Positions 50,198 through 59,402 are shown, counted from the first letter of the stretch. The stretch is 64,000 nt of DNA from Flavobacteriales bacterium (GCA_016702645.1 JADJDP010000014.1:62001-126000), one strand, 5' to 3'. Numbers and translations are program-made. Notes: a model not told the origin generated them from the sequence alone.

Positions 50198-51262
50198 ATG
50201 AGCGTCGCCCTCATCACCGGTTCGGGTGGCCTCATCGGCAGCGCCGCCGTGCGCCACTTCGCCTCGCGATTCGAACGCATCATCGGTATCGACAACGACA
50301 TGCGCAGCGTCTTCTTCGGCGCAGAGGCGAGCACGCGCTGGAACGTGGACCGCTTGAAGGAGGGCGTTGCTTCCTACGTCCATCACGACATCGACATCCG
50401 CGACCGCGAAGCGCTGGAGAAGCTCTTCAAGGAGCATGGAACCTCCATCGGTTTGATCGTTCATGCCGCAGCTCAACCAAGTCACGACAAGGCAGCGCAG
50501 ATCCCCTACCTCGATTTCGAAGTGAACGCCAACGGCACCTTGAACATGCTGGAGCTAACCCGCCAGCATTGCCCGGAGGCGGTCTTCATCTTCACCAGCA
50601 CGAACAAGGTCTACGGCGACAATCCCAACTTCCTGCCGCTCGTGGAGCTGGAGACGCGCTGGGAGGTGGCCAGTGATCACCCCTACTACAAGGAGGGTAT
50701 CGATGAGCACATGAGCATCGACCATACCAAGCACAGCCTCTTCGGTGCGAGCAAAGTGGCGGCGGATGTGATGGTGCAGGAATACGGTCGCTACTTCGGG
50801 ATGAAGACCGGAACCTTCCGCGGCGGCTGTCTAACCGGGCCGGGACACAGCGGTGCGCAATTGCACGGCTTCCTCAGCTACTTGATGAAGTGCGCGATAA
50901 CGAAAACCCCCTACACCATCTTCGGATACAAGGGCAAACAGGTGCGCGACAACATCCACAGCGACGATCTGGTGGCGATGTTCGATGCTTTCTACCAGGC
51001 GCCGCGTTCAGGAGAGGTTTACAACGCTGGAGGCGGTCGATTCGCGAACTGCAGCATGCTGGAGGCCATCATGCTTTGCGAGCGCATCACCGGCAATAAA
51101 ATGAACGTGACGCTAAGCGATGACAACCGCATCGGCGACCATATCTGGTATGTGAGCGACCTTTCGCACTTCAAGGAGCACTATCCGGGTTGGCAGCCGC
51201 GCTACGGCATTGAGGAAACCCTGGTGCAGATCTTCGAGGAATTCAAACGACGACTGGCGTGA
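50198..51262 (+). CDS. NAD-dependent sugar epimerase-like SDR with Phe in place of the catalytic Tyr
   Basis: 354 residues, related to the preceding gene. The NAD motif is TGSGGLIGSAAV, the Ser-Thr motif is FTSTNKVYGDNP, and DNIHSDDLV and YNAGGG follow. Where the SDR YxxxK motif is expected, the protein has FGASK (Phe182, Lys186; codon at 50741-50743). It could be a specialised CDP-paratose 2-epimerase-like enzyme, an NAD-dependent enzyme with an altered proton donor, or an inactive partner of the upstream SDR. The stop overlaps the next start (TGATG). Confidence 0.85.
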   Translation: MSVALITGSGGLIGSAAVRHFASRFERIIGIDNDMRSVFFGAEASTRWNVDRLKEGVASYVHHDIDIRDREALEKLFKEHGTSIGLIVHAAAQPSHDKAAQIPYLDFEVNANGTLNMLELTRQHCPEAVFIFTSTNKVYGDNPNFLPLVELETRWEVASDHPYYKEGIDEHMSIDHTKHSLFGASKVAADVMVQEYGRYFGMKTGTFRGGCLTGPGHSGAQLHGFLSYLMKCAITKTPYTIFGYKGKQVRDNIHSDDLVAMFDAFYQAPRSGEVYNAGGGRFANCSMLEAIMLCERITGNKMNVTLSDDNRIGDHIWYVSDLSHFKEHYPGWQPRYGIEETLVQIFEEFKRRLA

Positions 51263-51909
51263 TGGACCTGGACCGCATCTACGAGTACCGCTTCCGTGGG
51301 GTGGACCATGCGAAGCGTGGCATGGTGTGGGGCGAGCTCGCGCGTTTCATGCACGCCAAGCTCGGCCAGCCGCAGGTGATGCTCGACCCGGCCGCCGGCA
51401 TGTGCGAGTTCATCAACGCCATGCCGGCCAGGGAGAAATGGGCGGTGGACATCAACGAACCGTTCATCCGGGCACACGCCAACAAGGACCTGCACATCGT
51501 GATCGGCGATACGCTGGTGGCCGATCTGCCGAAGAACCACTTCGACGGCGTGTTCGTCAGCAACTTCTTGGAGCACCTGCACACGCAGGAGGAAGTCGCG
51601 GCTTTCCTCACTAAGCTGCACGGCCACTTGAAGCCGGGCGGCCGCATCGCGATCATGGGCCCGAACTTCAAGTACGTGTACAAGGAGTACTTCGACTTCG
51701 CCGACCACACCGTGGTGCTCTCCGAACTCGGCGTGGCCGAGCACCTGTACGGCGCAGGCTTCGAGGTGGAGACGATCCATCCGCGCTTCCTACCCCTCTC
51801 CTTCCGTGGTGGGCTGCCGGTGAACAAGTTCCTGGTGCAGTGCTACCTCGCCATGCCATGGGCGTGGCGCTTCTTCGGCAAACAGTTCCTGCTCATCGGC
51901 CGGAAGTGA
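51262..51909 (+). CDS. SAM-dependent methyltransferase (class I)
   Basis: 215 residues. LDPAAGMCEFINAM forms the SAM-binding motif I (a variant of DxGxGxG), followed by KWAVDINEPF (motif II acid) and DGVFVSNFLEHLHTQEEV, with LKPGGRIAIMGPN as the post-motif strand. It may methylate a sugar or lipid intermediate in the surface-glycan cluster. A GTG at 51259 could also serve as start. The stop overlaps the GTG of the next gene (GTGA). Confidence 0.87.
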   Translation: MDLDRIYEYRFRGVDHAKRGMVWGELARFMHAKLGQPQVMLDPAAGMCEFINAMPAREKWAVDINEPFIRAHANKDLHIVIGDTLVADLPKNHFDGVFVSNFLEHLHTQEEVAAFLTKLHGHLKPGGRIAIMGPNFKYVYKEYFDFADHTVVLSELGVAEHLYGAGFEVETIHPRFLPLSFRGGLPVNKFLVQCYLAMPWAWRFFGKQFLLIGRK

Positions 51910-52643
51910 AGCTCAGCGTGGTCATACCCGCCCACAATGAGGAGGGCAGCGTGGAGGCCACCATCCGGAGCATTGCGAGCACGCTCACCCGTGAAGGCAT
52001 CGATCACGAGTTGGTGGTGGTGAACGATCACTCGTCCGATGATACCGCGGACATCCTCAAGCGTTTGCAGATCGACCTGCCCCAGCTGTGCGTGATCGAG
52101 AACCAAGGCCCGGGTGGCTTCGGATATGCCGTGCGGATGGGCCTTGCGAACTTCAACGGAGAATGCGTCGCGGTGATGATGGCCGATCTGAGCGATCCAC
52201 CGGAAGATCTCGTGCGCTTCTACCGCAAGATGGGCGAGGGCTATGATTGCGTTTTCGGAACACGTTGGAGCAAGGGCGGCAAAGTGGTGGACTACCCGTG
52301 GGTGAAGAAGATGATCAACCGCACGGCCAATACCATCGTGCGCTTGGTCTTCCGCATCAAGTACAACGATTGCACGAACGCCTTCAAGCTCTACAAGCGC
52401 GAGACGATCGAAGGCTTGCATCCGCTGATGTCCCCACACTTCAATCTCACGCTGGAACTTCCGTTGAAGGCGATCGTGCGTGGGTATAGCTATGCCGTTG
52501 TGCCCAATAGTTGGTACAACCGCAAGACCGGCGTGAGCAAACTGAAGATCAAGGAGATGGGCAGCCGCTACTTCTTCATCCTGCTCTATTGCCTGATCGA
52601 AAAGCACTTTTCCCGCGGCGATTTCAAGAAGCCCCTGGCCTGA
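51906..52643 (+). CDS. Family 2 glycosyltransferase
   Basis: 245 residues starting at GTG 51906, which overlaps the previous stop; the protein begins KLSVVIPAHNEEGSVEATI, the canonical GT2 N-terminus. The nucleotide-binding ELVVVNDHSSDDT and the metal-site region VAVMMADLSDPPEDL (DxSD instead of DxD) are visible. The C-terminus (YNRKTGVSKLKIKEMGSRYF) resembles dolichol- or polyprenyl-phosphate mannosyltransferase-like enzymes without membrane helices. It probably supplies a lipid-linked sugar to the following GT-C membrane protein. The stop overlaps the next start. Confidence 0.9.
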   Translation: MKLSVVIPAHNEEGSVEATIRSIASTLTREGIDHELVVVNDHSSDDTADILKRLQIDLPQLCVIENQGPGGFGYAVRMGLANFNGECVAVMMADLSDPPEDLVRFYRKMGEGYDCVFGTRWSKGGKVVDYPWVKKMINRTANTIVRLVFRIKYNDCTNAFKLYKRETIEGLHPLMSPHFNLTLELPLKAIVRGYSYAVVPNSWYNRKTGVSKLKIKEMGSRYFFILLYCLIEKHFSRGDFKKPLA

Positions 52644-54043
52644 TGCGCGTGCTGCAACGCATGCTCGAACATCGCCTGACACGCCCCGCGCTGTGGGTCT
52701 TGCAACTGCTGGCAATCGCAGCCATGATGTGGGCCACGCGCAATGAGATCTTCGGGGACCATGGTTCCTATCTCGCGTTGGCGGAGGGGATCTTGCACGG
52801 TCACTATTCGCACTACTGGCATCTGGACACGCCCGTTCCGGACACGTTCCGCACACCGGGATTCCCGCTCTACATCGCCGCTATCGTTTCGGTCTTCGGC
52901 ACCTGGAAGGCGATCATGTGGATCCACTTGGTGCTCTATCTCCTTGCCATCCACCTCATGCTGCGGATCATCGAGCGCTTCGATCCAAGGCCGCTCGCTG
53001 GGAACCTGGCATTGCTCTTCCTATTGCCGCTGGTGAACGTGCCCTACTACATCACGCAGCTCTCACCGGAGATCCCAACGCTCGCGGCGATCACCACGGT
53101 CATCTACTTGCTCTTGAGGAAGGACCGGCTGTCATGGATGGATGCCGTCGCACTCGGCCTGCTGTACGGTTTCATCTTCCAATGCAGGCCGATCTACCTG
53201 TGGCTTCCACCGGTTATCGCGATCGCCACGTGGTGGGCCAAGCGCCAAGCCTTTGACAGGCGTGGGCACCTGGTTGCGCTCTCGCTCTTCGCCATTACCC
53301 TCCTGCCATACGGCCTTTGGAACAAGCAGCACCATGGCGTTTTCCAGATCACACCGCTGGAAGGAGGTGGTGGTGTGGTGCACATGGGTATCTGGAGCGG
53401 TCTGATCCCGGGCCACCAGGAGCATCGCTACTGGAGCAACTTCGCCGGCGATGAGATCGTACGCTTCACCCCAGCGGATTCGATCGCGAAGAACATTGCA
53501 GCCTACGAAGCGGATTGGGACGCTGTGATGGATTCGCTCGCGCCATACTTGACAGAAGAGGACTCGGTGATGATGGCCTCCTTCGATCGTGGTGAAGGAG
53601 CCGTGCGGACATTCAACACACGCTACACAAAGGAACGCGAACGGTTGTTGAAACAGCATACGATCGCTCTGGCCTTGGAACGGCCTGGCTACGCGATGGC
53701 ATACAAGAGTTGGTCGGCGTTGCGACTATGGGTGATCGGCATCCAGCGGGACAAGTTCTTGGAAGCCTCTGCGGTGGGCAGGCTGAAGCAGCTCTATCCG
53801 ACGGTGATGACCTTGTCCATTCTGTTGCTCTCGGTCTTCTTCATCACCATCGCTTTTCGACGCAAGCTCCTCTCTTTGGGAGCAACACAGCCGTTGTGGT
53901 TGCACTTGCTCTACTTCGGGCTGATCCACATCCCCTTCGTGATACAAGTGCGGTACACAACACCGGTGCGTCCGGCCATGGTCGCGTTGCTCGCCCTGGC
54001 GGTGGCGAGCGTCCTGTTCAAGAAGAAAGGGATCGAAGCCTGA
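52643..54043 (+). CDS. GT-C type membrane glycosyltransferase (ArnT/PMT-like)
   Basis: 466 residues from the ATG at 52643, which overlaps the GT2 stop (TGATG). The open frame upstream is ignored. About ten hydrophobic helices are predicted, with an early luminal loop carrying acidic residues (FGDHGSYLALAEG), then GFPLYIAAIVSVFG, FIFQCRPIYLWLPPVIAIA and a periplasmic loop at about 250-360. The layout matches polyprenyl-phosphate-sugar-dependent transferases, and the preceding GT2 probably makes its donor. Acceptor unknown. Confidence 0.83.
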   Translation: MRVLQRMLEHRLTRPALWVLQLLAIAAMMWATRNEIFGDHGSYLALAEGILHGHYSHYWHLDTPVPDTFRTPGFPLYIAAIVSVFGTWKAIMWIHLVLYLLAIHLMLRIIERFDPRPLAGNLALLFLLPLVNVPYYITQLSPEIPTLAAITTVIYLLLRKDRLSWMDAVALGLLYGFIFQCRPIYLWLPPVIAIATWWAKRQAFDRRGHLVALSLFAITLLPYGLWNKQHHGVFQITPLEGGGGVVHMGIWSGLIPGHQEHRYWSNFAGDEIVRFTPADSIAKNIAAYEADWDAVMDSLAPYLTEEDSVMMASFDRGEGAVRTFNTRYTKERERLLKQHTIALALERPGYAMAYKSWSALRLWVIGIQRDKFLEASAVGRLKQLYPTVMTLSILLLSVFFITIAFRRKLLSLGATQPLWLHLLYFGLIHIPFVIQVRYTTPVRPAMVALLALAVASVLFKKKGIEA

Positions 54044-55342
54044 TCAGGTCTTCTGCTTCCGCTTCCGGGCTGCTGGGAAGAGGATATTGTTCAGGATCAA
54101 CCGGTAGCCCGAAGAGTTCGGGTGGAGGCTGAGATCCGTTGGCGGGTCTCCTACCATATGCTGGTAATCCTCCGGGTCGTGTCCGCCATAGAAGGTCCAC
54201 TGCCCCAAGCCGAATTCGCCGTGGATGTACTTAACGGTACCGTGCGCTTTGTTCTCACCCATCACGAGCACGCCGGGGTTCACGAGGTCCTTGCGAAAAG
54301 CGGTTGTTTGACCCATGAAGCCACGCACCACTTGCTCATGGCTCTGGCAGAGCATGGTAGGCACGATATCCCACTTCGCACTGAAATCAAAAAGGGTGAA
54401 AAAATCCCTCGGTTGTCCGATGCGACCATGGATGTCCGTGGCGTCGATGTCCGAGAACTCATAGACCATCGGGTCGGTGATCAGCTTGAAATCGCGAAAG
54501 GCGAAGCTGCGCGTGAAATCAAGGCGCTTCTGCGCCATTGGGTCGACAGGGTCGTGGTCGAACTCGGACGCGCATATATCGAGTCCCTCCGCCGCGAGCG
54601 AGATGTCGTAGCTGTCCGTACCGGAACACATGGTGAAGAGGTAACCACCACCTGCGACGTAATCAGCGATCTTCCGGGAAACAGCGCCCTTCATCTGGCT
54701 CACCTTGGCGAAGCCCAGTTGCGCTGCCATGGCTTCGCTCTCCTGCACTTGGGCCACGTACCATGGCGCGGTGTGGTAGCTGCGGTAGAACTTCCCATAC
54801 TGCCCGGTGAAGTCCTCATGGTGCAGGTGCAACCAATCGTACTTGGGCAGGGTGCCCGCGATAACTTGCTGATCGTAGATACGTTCGTACGGGATCTCCG
54901 CATAGGTCATCACCAGAGCAACAGCATCATCCCAAGGCTGGAAGCTCTCGGGTGCGTACACGGCGATCTTGGGAGCCTTCTCCAATTTCACCACCTCCAT
55001 GTTCGCTTCGGGGTCGCCGATCTCCGAGAGTATCGCAGCGGCTTGTCCATCTGCGATCACCTGGTAGGTGACACCACGAATGGTGCATTCCTGCTCCACG
55101 GTGAGGAAGTGATCGATGAGGAAACTGCCGCCCCGGTAGTTGAGGAGCCATTCCACCGGCACATCCTGCTGGAGCACCCAGTAGGTGATGCCGTAGGCTT
55201 TCAGGTGATCCCGCTGCGACTCATCCATGGGGATGAGCAACTTGGTCGCAGAGGCCTGGAAGGAGAACGTGAAGAGAAGCACCGCGCAGATAGCGCGCAA
55301 GATCCTAGAACGGAGCAGCTTGATCGTCGAAGTCGTTGTCAT
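54044..55342 (-). CDS. Exported protein commonly named 'asparagine synthetase B' in Bacteroidota; function unknown
   Basis: 432 residues with a signal peptide (LLFTFSFQASATK). The start region KLLIPMDESQRDHLKAYGITYWVL and LLNYRGGSFL are hallmarks of a Bacteroidota family that databases often label asparagine synthetase B. I see neither an N-terminal Cys nucleophile nor a PP-loop, so that name is not supported. A central segment (VAGGGYLFTMCSGTDSYD) recalls a class I amidotransferase-like fold, and YGGHDPEDYQH may contribute metal or catalytic residues. The start lies inside the 3' end of dnaB (38-nt overlap). Confidence 0.75.
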   Translation of the reverse strand: MTTTSTIKLLRSRILRAICAVLLFTFSFQASATKLLIPMDESQRDHLKAYGITYWVLQQDVPVEWLLNYRGGSFLIDHFLTVEQECTIRGVTYQVIADGQAAAILSEIGDPEANMEVVKLEKAPKIAVYAPESFQPWDDAVALVMTYAEIPYERIYDQQVIAGTLPKYDWLHLHHEDFTGQYGKFYRSYHTAPWYVAQVQESEAMAAQLGFAKVSQMKGAVSRKIADYVAGGGYLFTMCSGTDSYDISLAAEGLDICASEFDHDPVDPMAQKRLDFTRSFAFRDFKLITDPMVYEFSDIDATDIHGRIGQPRDFFTLFDFSAKWDIVPTMLCQSHEQVVRGFMGQTTAFRKDLVNPGVLVMGENKAHGTVKYIHGEFGLGQWTFYGGHDPEDYQHMVGDPPTDLSLHPNSSGYRLILNNILFPAARKRKQKT

Positions 55343-56840
55343 CGTTCATGCGGCTCGGCCGCGTGATGGTCCGGAAGCTGTCCCCCGATCCCGTGCCATC
55401 GCCCCCAAAGCTACCGGATATGGTCTCGAGGTCGGTGAACTTGGCGAGCTCCGGTATGAAACGCAAGCGAACGGTGTCAAGTGCACCGTTCCGGTGCTTG
55501 GCCACGATCACCTCCCCGATACCGAGCGTACTGCCGTGTTCGTCCTCGTAGATCTTGTAGTACTCCGGACGGTAGAGGAAGCACACGATGTCCGCATCCT
55601 GCTCAATGGCACCCGATTCACGCAGATCGCTCAGCATCGGTTTCTTGTCGCCACCGCGGGTTTCAACGGCCCGGCTCAACTGCGAGAGCGCTATGATCGG
55701 GATGTCAAGTTCCTTCGCAATGCTCTTGATGGACCTCGAAATACCGCTGATCTCCTGTTCGCGGTTGCCGCCCCGGGTATCGCCGCCGGCGGTCATCAAC
55801 TGCAAATAGTCGATGATGATGAGGTCCACGTTGTGCTGGCTCTTCAAGCGACGGGCCTTGGCGCGTAACTCGAAGATGTTCAACGCAGGGGTGTCATCGA
55901 TGTAAATGGGCGCATTCGTGAGTCGCGCGATGTGCTGGTGCAGGATCGTGAACTCCGAGTCGGTTAGCTCCCCTTTCCGCAACTTCTCGGAACTGATACC
56001 CGCCTCGCTGGCGATCAACCTGGTCACGAGTTGGGTACTGCTCATCTCCAAACTGAAGACAGCAACGGCCCGCTTCTGTTCTACCGCGATGTTGCGCGCC
56101 ATACTCAACACGAACGCCGTTTTGCCCATGGCGGGACGTGCTGCCACGATCACCATGTCACTGCGCTGCCAACCAGCGGTGAGCTTGTCCAACTGAACGA
56201 AGCCCGTGGGCACACCGCTCACGCCTCCGGTCTTGCTCTTGGCACTTTCGATGTTCGCGATAGCGTCCTGGATCAGGTCGCTCATCGGCTCGTAGTTGCG
56301 CTTGAGGTTGCCGCTGGTGATGGCGTAGAGGTCCTGCTCGGTCTTGTCCAGGAGGTCGAAGACGTCGGCGCTGTCGTCGTAGGCGTCACGCTGGGTCTCC
56401 GCGCTGATACGGATCAGCTCGCGCAGGATGTGCTTCTGGCTGATGATGCGCGCGTGGTATTCCACGTTCGCACTGCTCGCCACCTTGTTGGTGAGCTGAC
56501 TGATATAGAAAGGCCCTCCCACCACATCGAGTTCGCCCCGCTTCTTCAATTCCTCGGTAACGGTGAGGATATCGATGGGCTGGTCGTTCCCGAAAAGATG
56601 ATGGATGGCGGAGAAGATGCGCTTGTGCGCCTCCACATAGAAACTCTCCGGATTGAGGATGTCGATCGCCTCGTTCACCGCATTGCGTTCGAGCATCATG
56701 GCACCCAACACCGCTTGTTCCAACTCCGGTGCCTGTGGCGGCAACTTGCCTGCTTCGAGGGCAGTGGCCAACAAGGATGAGGTGGGACGTCGCGCGCCGC
56801 GCAACTTGTCCTGGGAACGGGAGGGGGAAAACTCGGCCAT
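55305..56840 (-). CDS. dnaB: Replicative DNA helicase
   Basis: 511 residues. The N-terminal domain has PQAPELEQAVLGAMMLE and the primase-interaction helices. The RecA-like domain has Walker A ARPAMGKTAF, Walker B LIIIDYLQLM, KELDIPIIALSQLSR and the arginine-finger region LRESGAIEQDAD. It is the hexameric helicase that unwinds the fork ahead of the polymerase. A short acidic C-terminal tail (DDNDFDDQ) is present. The 3' end overlaps the downstream gene. A perfect -7 element lies about 80 nt upstream. Confidence 0.97.
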   Translation of the reverse strand: MAEFSPSRSQDKLRGARRPTSSLLATALEAGKLPPQAPELEQAVLGAMMLERNAVNEAIDILNPESFYVEAHKRIFSAIHHLFGNDQPIDILTVTEELKKRGELDVVGGPFYISQLTNKVASSANVEYHARIISQKHILRELIRISAETQRDAYDDSADVFDLLDKTEQDLYAITSGNLKRNYEPMSDLIQDAIANIESAKSKTGGVSGVPTGFVQLDKLTAGWQRSDMVIVAARPAMGKTAFVLSMARNIAVEQKRAVAVFSLEMSSTQLVTRLIASEAGISSEKLRKGELTDSEFTILHQHIARLTNAPIYIDDTPALNIFELRAKARRLKSQHNVDLIIIDYLQLMTAGGDTRGGNREQEISGISRSIKSIAKELDIPIIALSQLSRAVETRGGDKKPMLSDLRESGAIEQDADIVCFLYRPEYYKIYEDEHGSTLGIGEVIVAKHRNGALDTVRLRFIPELAKFTDLETISGSFGGDGTGSGDSFRTITRPSRMNDDNDFDDQAAPF

Positions 56841-56921
56841 GGAACGCTATGTGGGCGCATCGGGAACTGCGGAAGCGAGGTGGTTCGCTGGAGGTCGCAG
56901 TGTTCCGTGCGGACAGGTCGG

Positions 56922-56929
56922 CAAAAATA
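56922..56929 (-). promoter_or_regulatory. Candidate -7 element for dnaB
   Basis: TATTTTTG on the minus strand, a perfect TAnnTTTG, 81 nt upstream of the dnaB ATG. No -33 element is evident. Confidence 0.4.
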
Positions 56930-57039
56930 GACGCGCGCTCACGCACGTGAAGTTAGCCCAGTGCAAGCCGTGCGCATTGGATCAACAATCACGCTTGTGA
57001 ACAACTTCCTTGTGTGCGCTGGAAGCCTTGCCCTGCGGC

Positions 57040-57047
57040 TATCTTTC
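57040..57047 (+). promoter_or_regulatory. -7 element immediately before the propeller lipoprotein start
   Basis: TATCTTTC (7 of 8) is separated from the ATG at 57052 by only GTGC, the same 4-nt gap as at the M28 peptidase and ispE. Confidence 0.4.
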
Positions 57048-57051
57048 GTGC

Positions 57052-58344
57052 ATGCGTCATCAACATCGTGCGCTGCTGTTGGCCTCGGTGCTGCTCTTCC
57101 TCGGCAGTTGCAAGAAGGACAAGGCTGATGAGCCCCCCGTAGTGCACATCCTCTTTCCTACCGCAGGTTCCACGCTGTCGATACCCGATACGATCACGGT
57201 ACGCGTACAAGCAGAGGACGATCACCTTGTTCGAAGCGTGACCGTATTGCTAACGGATGGGAACGGAGTGCCCATCGGCCCCTCCTCCCAAACGAACATG
57301 AACGCGGGTGCCACGACCGCGGAGCTTGAACTCGCCTTGACGGACGAACGGATCGAGAGCGGAACCTACACCTTGGTGGCACGTGTATCCGATGGTGATC
57401 AGGACGGCTTCGCATTCCAAGACCTCATCGTTCAAGCAGCGCCATTACGCGTACGCTCGGTATTCGTTCTTCCTCCTGTCAATACCACCGCACCCTATCC
57501 GATCGTCAGGATCGACAGCCTCGGGGATATATCCACGTGGATGACCCTGAGCGAGTTGAGCGGTTCCGCGATCGACCTGGACCATCTTTTTGTTGGTGGC
57601 ACCACAAGCCAAGGATTGCAAGCACTGGATGTGAACAGTGGCAGCTCCACGCAACTGCTTGCCAACATGGGGGTGGGATCCGAGCCGTATTTCCGCGGTA
57701 TTGCGGTGGACCCTGAGGATGAGCGCCTTTACACCGGAACGCGCGATGGCTTCATCAGGGGGTTCTTCGCGTCCGGAAATGGTGCCTTCAACGCGAACTC
57801 TCCACCCGGTTGGTACAGCGAGCACACAGTAGTAGTGGATGACCAGGTGGTCAGCACAGCGTTCGATCCAGTCTCAACCCAGCGAAAGATCATCGGTTAC
57901 GACCGGCTGAACGGAACCTTGCTCACACAATTTCCGCTGGACAATGAAGCCCTGGCGCTCTTCCACCGCGACGATGAACATTCCCTGGTCTTTGGCAATC
58001 GCGCTCTGGATGGTGTGGTGCAAGACCGCAACATCAACCTGGGCGGTGTATTCGAAATGAGGGTATTTCCAGCGGATCGGATCCATTCCGCTACCCGCAT
58101 CAACTCGGATACTTTCATTATTGCCAGCGCTTCGGGGATCCATCGGTTCAACTACGGCTCCAACAGTGTGACGACCATCTCCAGCATGGATGCTTCTGCC
58201 CTTGCTTATGATAAGGTCTCCGGGGCGCTCCTTGTTGGTAACGGGAATGAACTGGTCACTATGGACCCTGTGAATGGGAGCGTATTTGACAGCCGAACGC
58301 TGCCGACCACCATAGGCAGCATCCACATTTTGACGAACCGGTGA
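57052..58344 (+). CDS. Lipoprotein with immunoglobulin-like domain and beta-propeller
   Basis: 430 residues from the ATG at 57052. The lipoprotein signal MRHQHRALLLASVLLFLGSC has lipobox LGSC. Residues about 25-125 form an immunoglobulin-like beta sandwich (VHILFPTAGSTLSIPDTITV, then SGTYTLVARVSDGDQDG). The rest consists of short repeated strands with a propeller-like pattern (GIAVDPEDERLYTGTRDGFI, ALAYDKVSGALLVGNGNELV). It is probably a cell-envelope binding protein. It is not recognised as a named family. Confidence 0.75.
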   Translation: MRHQHRALLLASVLLFLGSCKKDKADEPPVVHILFPTAGSTLSIPDTITVRVQAEDDHLVRSVTVLLTDGNGVPIGPSSQTNMNAGATTAELELALTDERIESGTYTLVARVSDGDQDGFAFQDLIVQAAPLRVRSVFVLPPVNTTAPYPIVRIDSLGDISTWMTLSELSGSAIDLDHLFVGGTTSQGLQALDVNSGSSTQLLANMGVGSEPYFRGIAVDPEDERLYTGTRDGFIRGFFASGNGAFNANSPPGWYSEHTVVVDDQVVSTAFDPVSTQRKIIGYDRLNGTLLTQFPLDNEALALFHRDDEHSLVFGNRALDGVVQDRNINLGGVFEMRVFPADRIHSATRINSDTFIIASASGIHRFNYGSNSVTTISSMDASALAYDKVSGALLVGNGNELVTMDPVNGSVFDSRTLPTTIGSIHILTNR

Positions 58345-58348
58345 GCGC

Positions 58349-59326
58349 CTAGCGCTTTTTGGCAGGTTTGGACTTCAGCACGACACCCATATCGCAGAAC
58401 TTCTTGATGCGGCGCTCGACGAGCTTTTCGGCATCCACCTTCGTGAGCTTGTCCAGGTGCTTGACCACCTCGGCCTTCACCAGCTTGCAGGCTTGCTCGA
58501 TATCCGCGTGGGCACCCCCTGCCGGCTCCTTGATAATGCCATCGATCAGCTTGTTCGCAAGCATGTCCTCGGCCGTGAGCTTCAAGGCTTTTGCCGCTTG
58601 CTCTTTGTAATCCCAACTCCGCCAAAGGATCGAGGAACAGGACTCGGGGGAGATCACACTGTACCAAGTGTTCTCCATCATCAACACCTTGTCGCCCACC
58701 CCGATACCCAATGCGCCTCCCGACGCTCCTTCGCCAATGATCACACAGATCACCGGGACTTTGAGCTGCACCATCTCGAAGAGGTTGCGCGCGATCGCCT
58801 CACCCTGTCCGCGCTCTTCCGCCTCCAAGCCGGGGAACGCACCGGGCGTGTCAATGAAAGTAACGACCGGTTTGTTGAACTTCTCCGCCAACTTCATCAG
58901 CCTTAGCGCCTTGCGGTAGCCTTCCGGGTTGGCCATGCCGAAGTTGCGGTACTGGCGCATCTTGGTATTGATGCCCTTCTGTTGGCCAACGAACATGACC
59001 GTGCGGCCGTTCACCGAGCCGAAGCCGCCTACCATGGCCTTGTCATCCTTCACGGTGCGGTCGCCATGCAGTTCAATGAAACTCCCATCTGTGAGCACAT
59101 CGATGTACTTCAGCGTGTATGGGCGATCGGGGTGCCGACTGGCCTGCACACGCTCCCATGGTGTGAGCTTGCTGTAGATGGACTCCCGTGTTTCGTGGAG
59201 CTTTTTCTCAAGGTCCTTCAACGTGGCCGTGACGTCCACTGCGCCTTGCGCTGCCACCTCCTTCAATTTCTCGATCTGCTCGATGATGTTCTGCACCGGC
59301 TTCTCGAACTCCAGGAACGTTTGCAT
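58349..59326 (-). CDS. accA: Acetyl-CoA carboxylase carboxyltransferase subunit alpha
   Basis: 325 residues from the ATG at 59326 (MQTFLEFEKPVQ). Transfers carboxyl from biotin to acetyl-CoA with AccD in the first step of fatty-acid synthesis. Recognisable segments are PWERVQASRHPDRP, FIELHGDRTVKDD, VVTFIDTPGAFPG, EERGQGEAIARNL, VICVIIGEGASGGALGIG and the C-terminal KEPAGGAHAD. A TTG three codons upstream is a less likely start. The gene is convergent with the propeller lipoprotein, 4 bp apart. Confidence 0.97.
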   Translation of the reverse strand: MQTFLEFEKPVQNIIEQIEKLKEVAAQGAVDVTATLKDLEKKLHETRESIYSKLTPWERVQASRHPDRPYTLKYIDVLTDGSFIELHGDRTVKDDKAMVGGFGSVNGRTVMFVGQQKGINTKMRQYRNFGMANPEGYRKALRLMKLAEKFNKPVVTFIDTPGAFPGLEAEERGQGEAIARNLFEMVQLKVPVICVIIGEGASGGALGIGVGDKVLMMENTWYSVISPESCSSILWRSWDYKEQAAKALKLTAEDMLANKLIDGIIKEPAGGAHADIEQACKLVKAEVVKHLDKLTKVDAEKLVERRIKKFCDMGVVLKSKPAKKR

Positions 59327-59344
59327 GGTCCGCAATTGGGGAAG

Positions 59345-59352
59345 CGAAGGTA
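59345..59352 (-). promoter_or_regulatory. Candidate -7 element for accA
   Basis: TACCTTCG on the minus strand, a TAnnTTYG variant, 18 nt before the ATG at 59326. Confidence 0.35.
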
Positions 59353-59402
59353 GAAGGATGACCGACAGGCGGATCGCTCAGGTACATGACGGACCGCCGG
59401 GA

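Noticed and set aside
58344..58360. Small hairpin AGCGC-CTA-GCGCT followed by TTTTT as a terminator of the propeller lipoprotein gene
   Set aside because: The stem is only 5 bp and overlaps the accA stop; too weak to claim.
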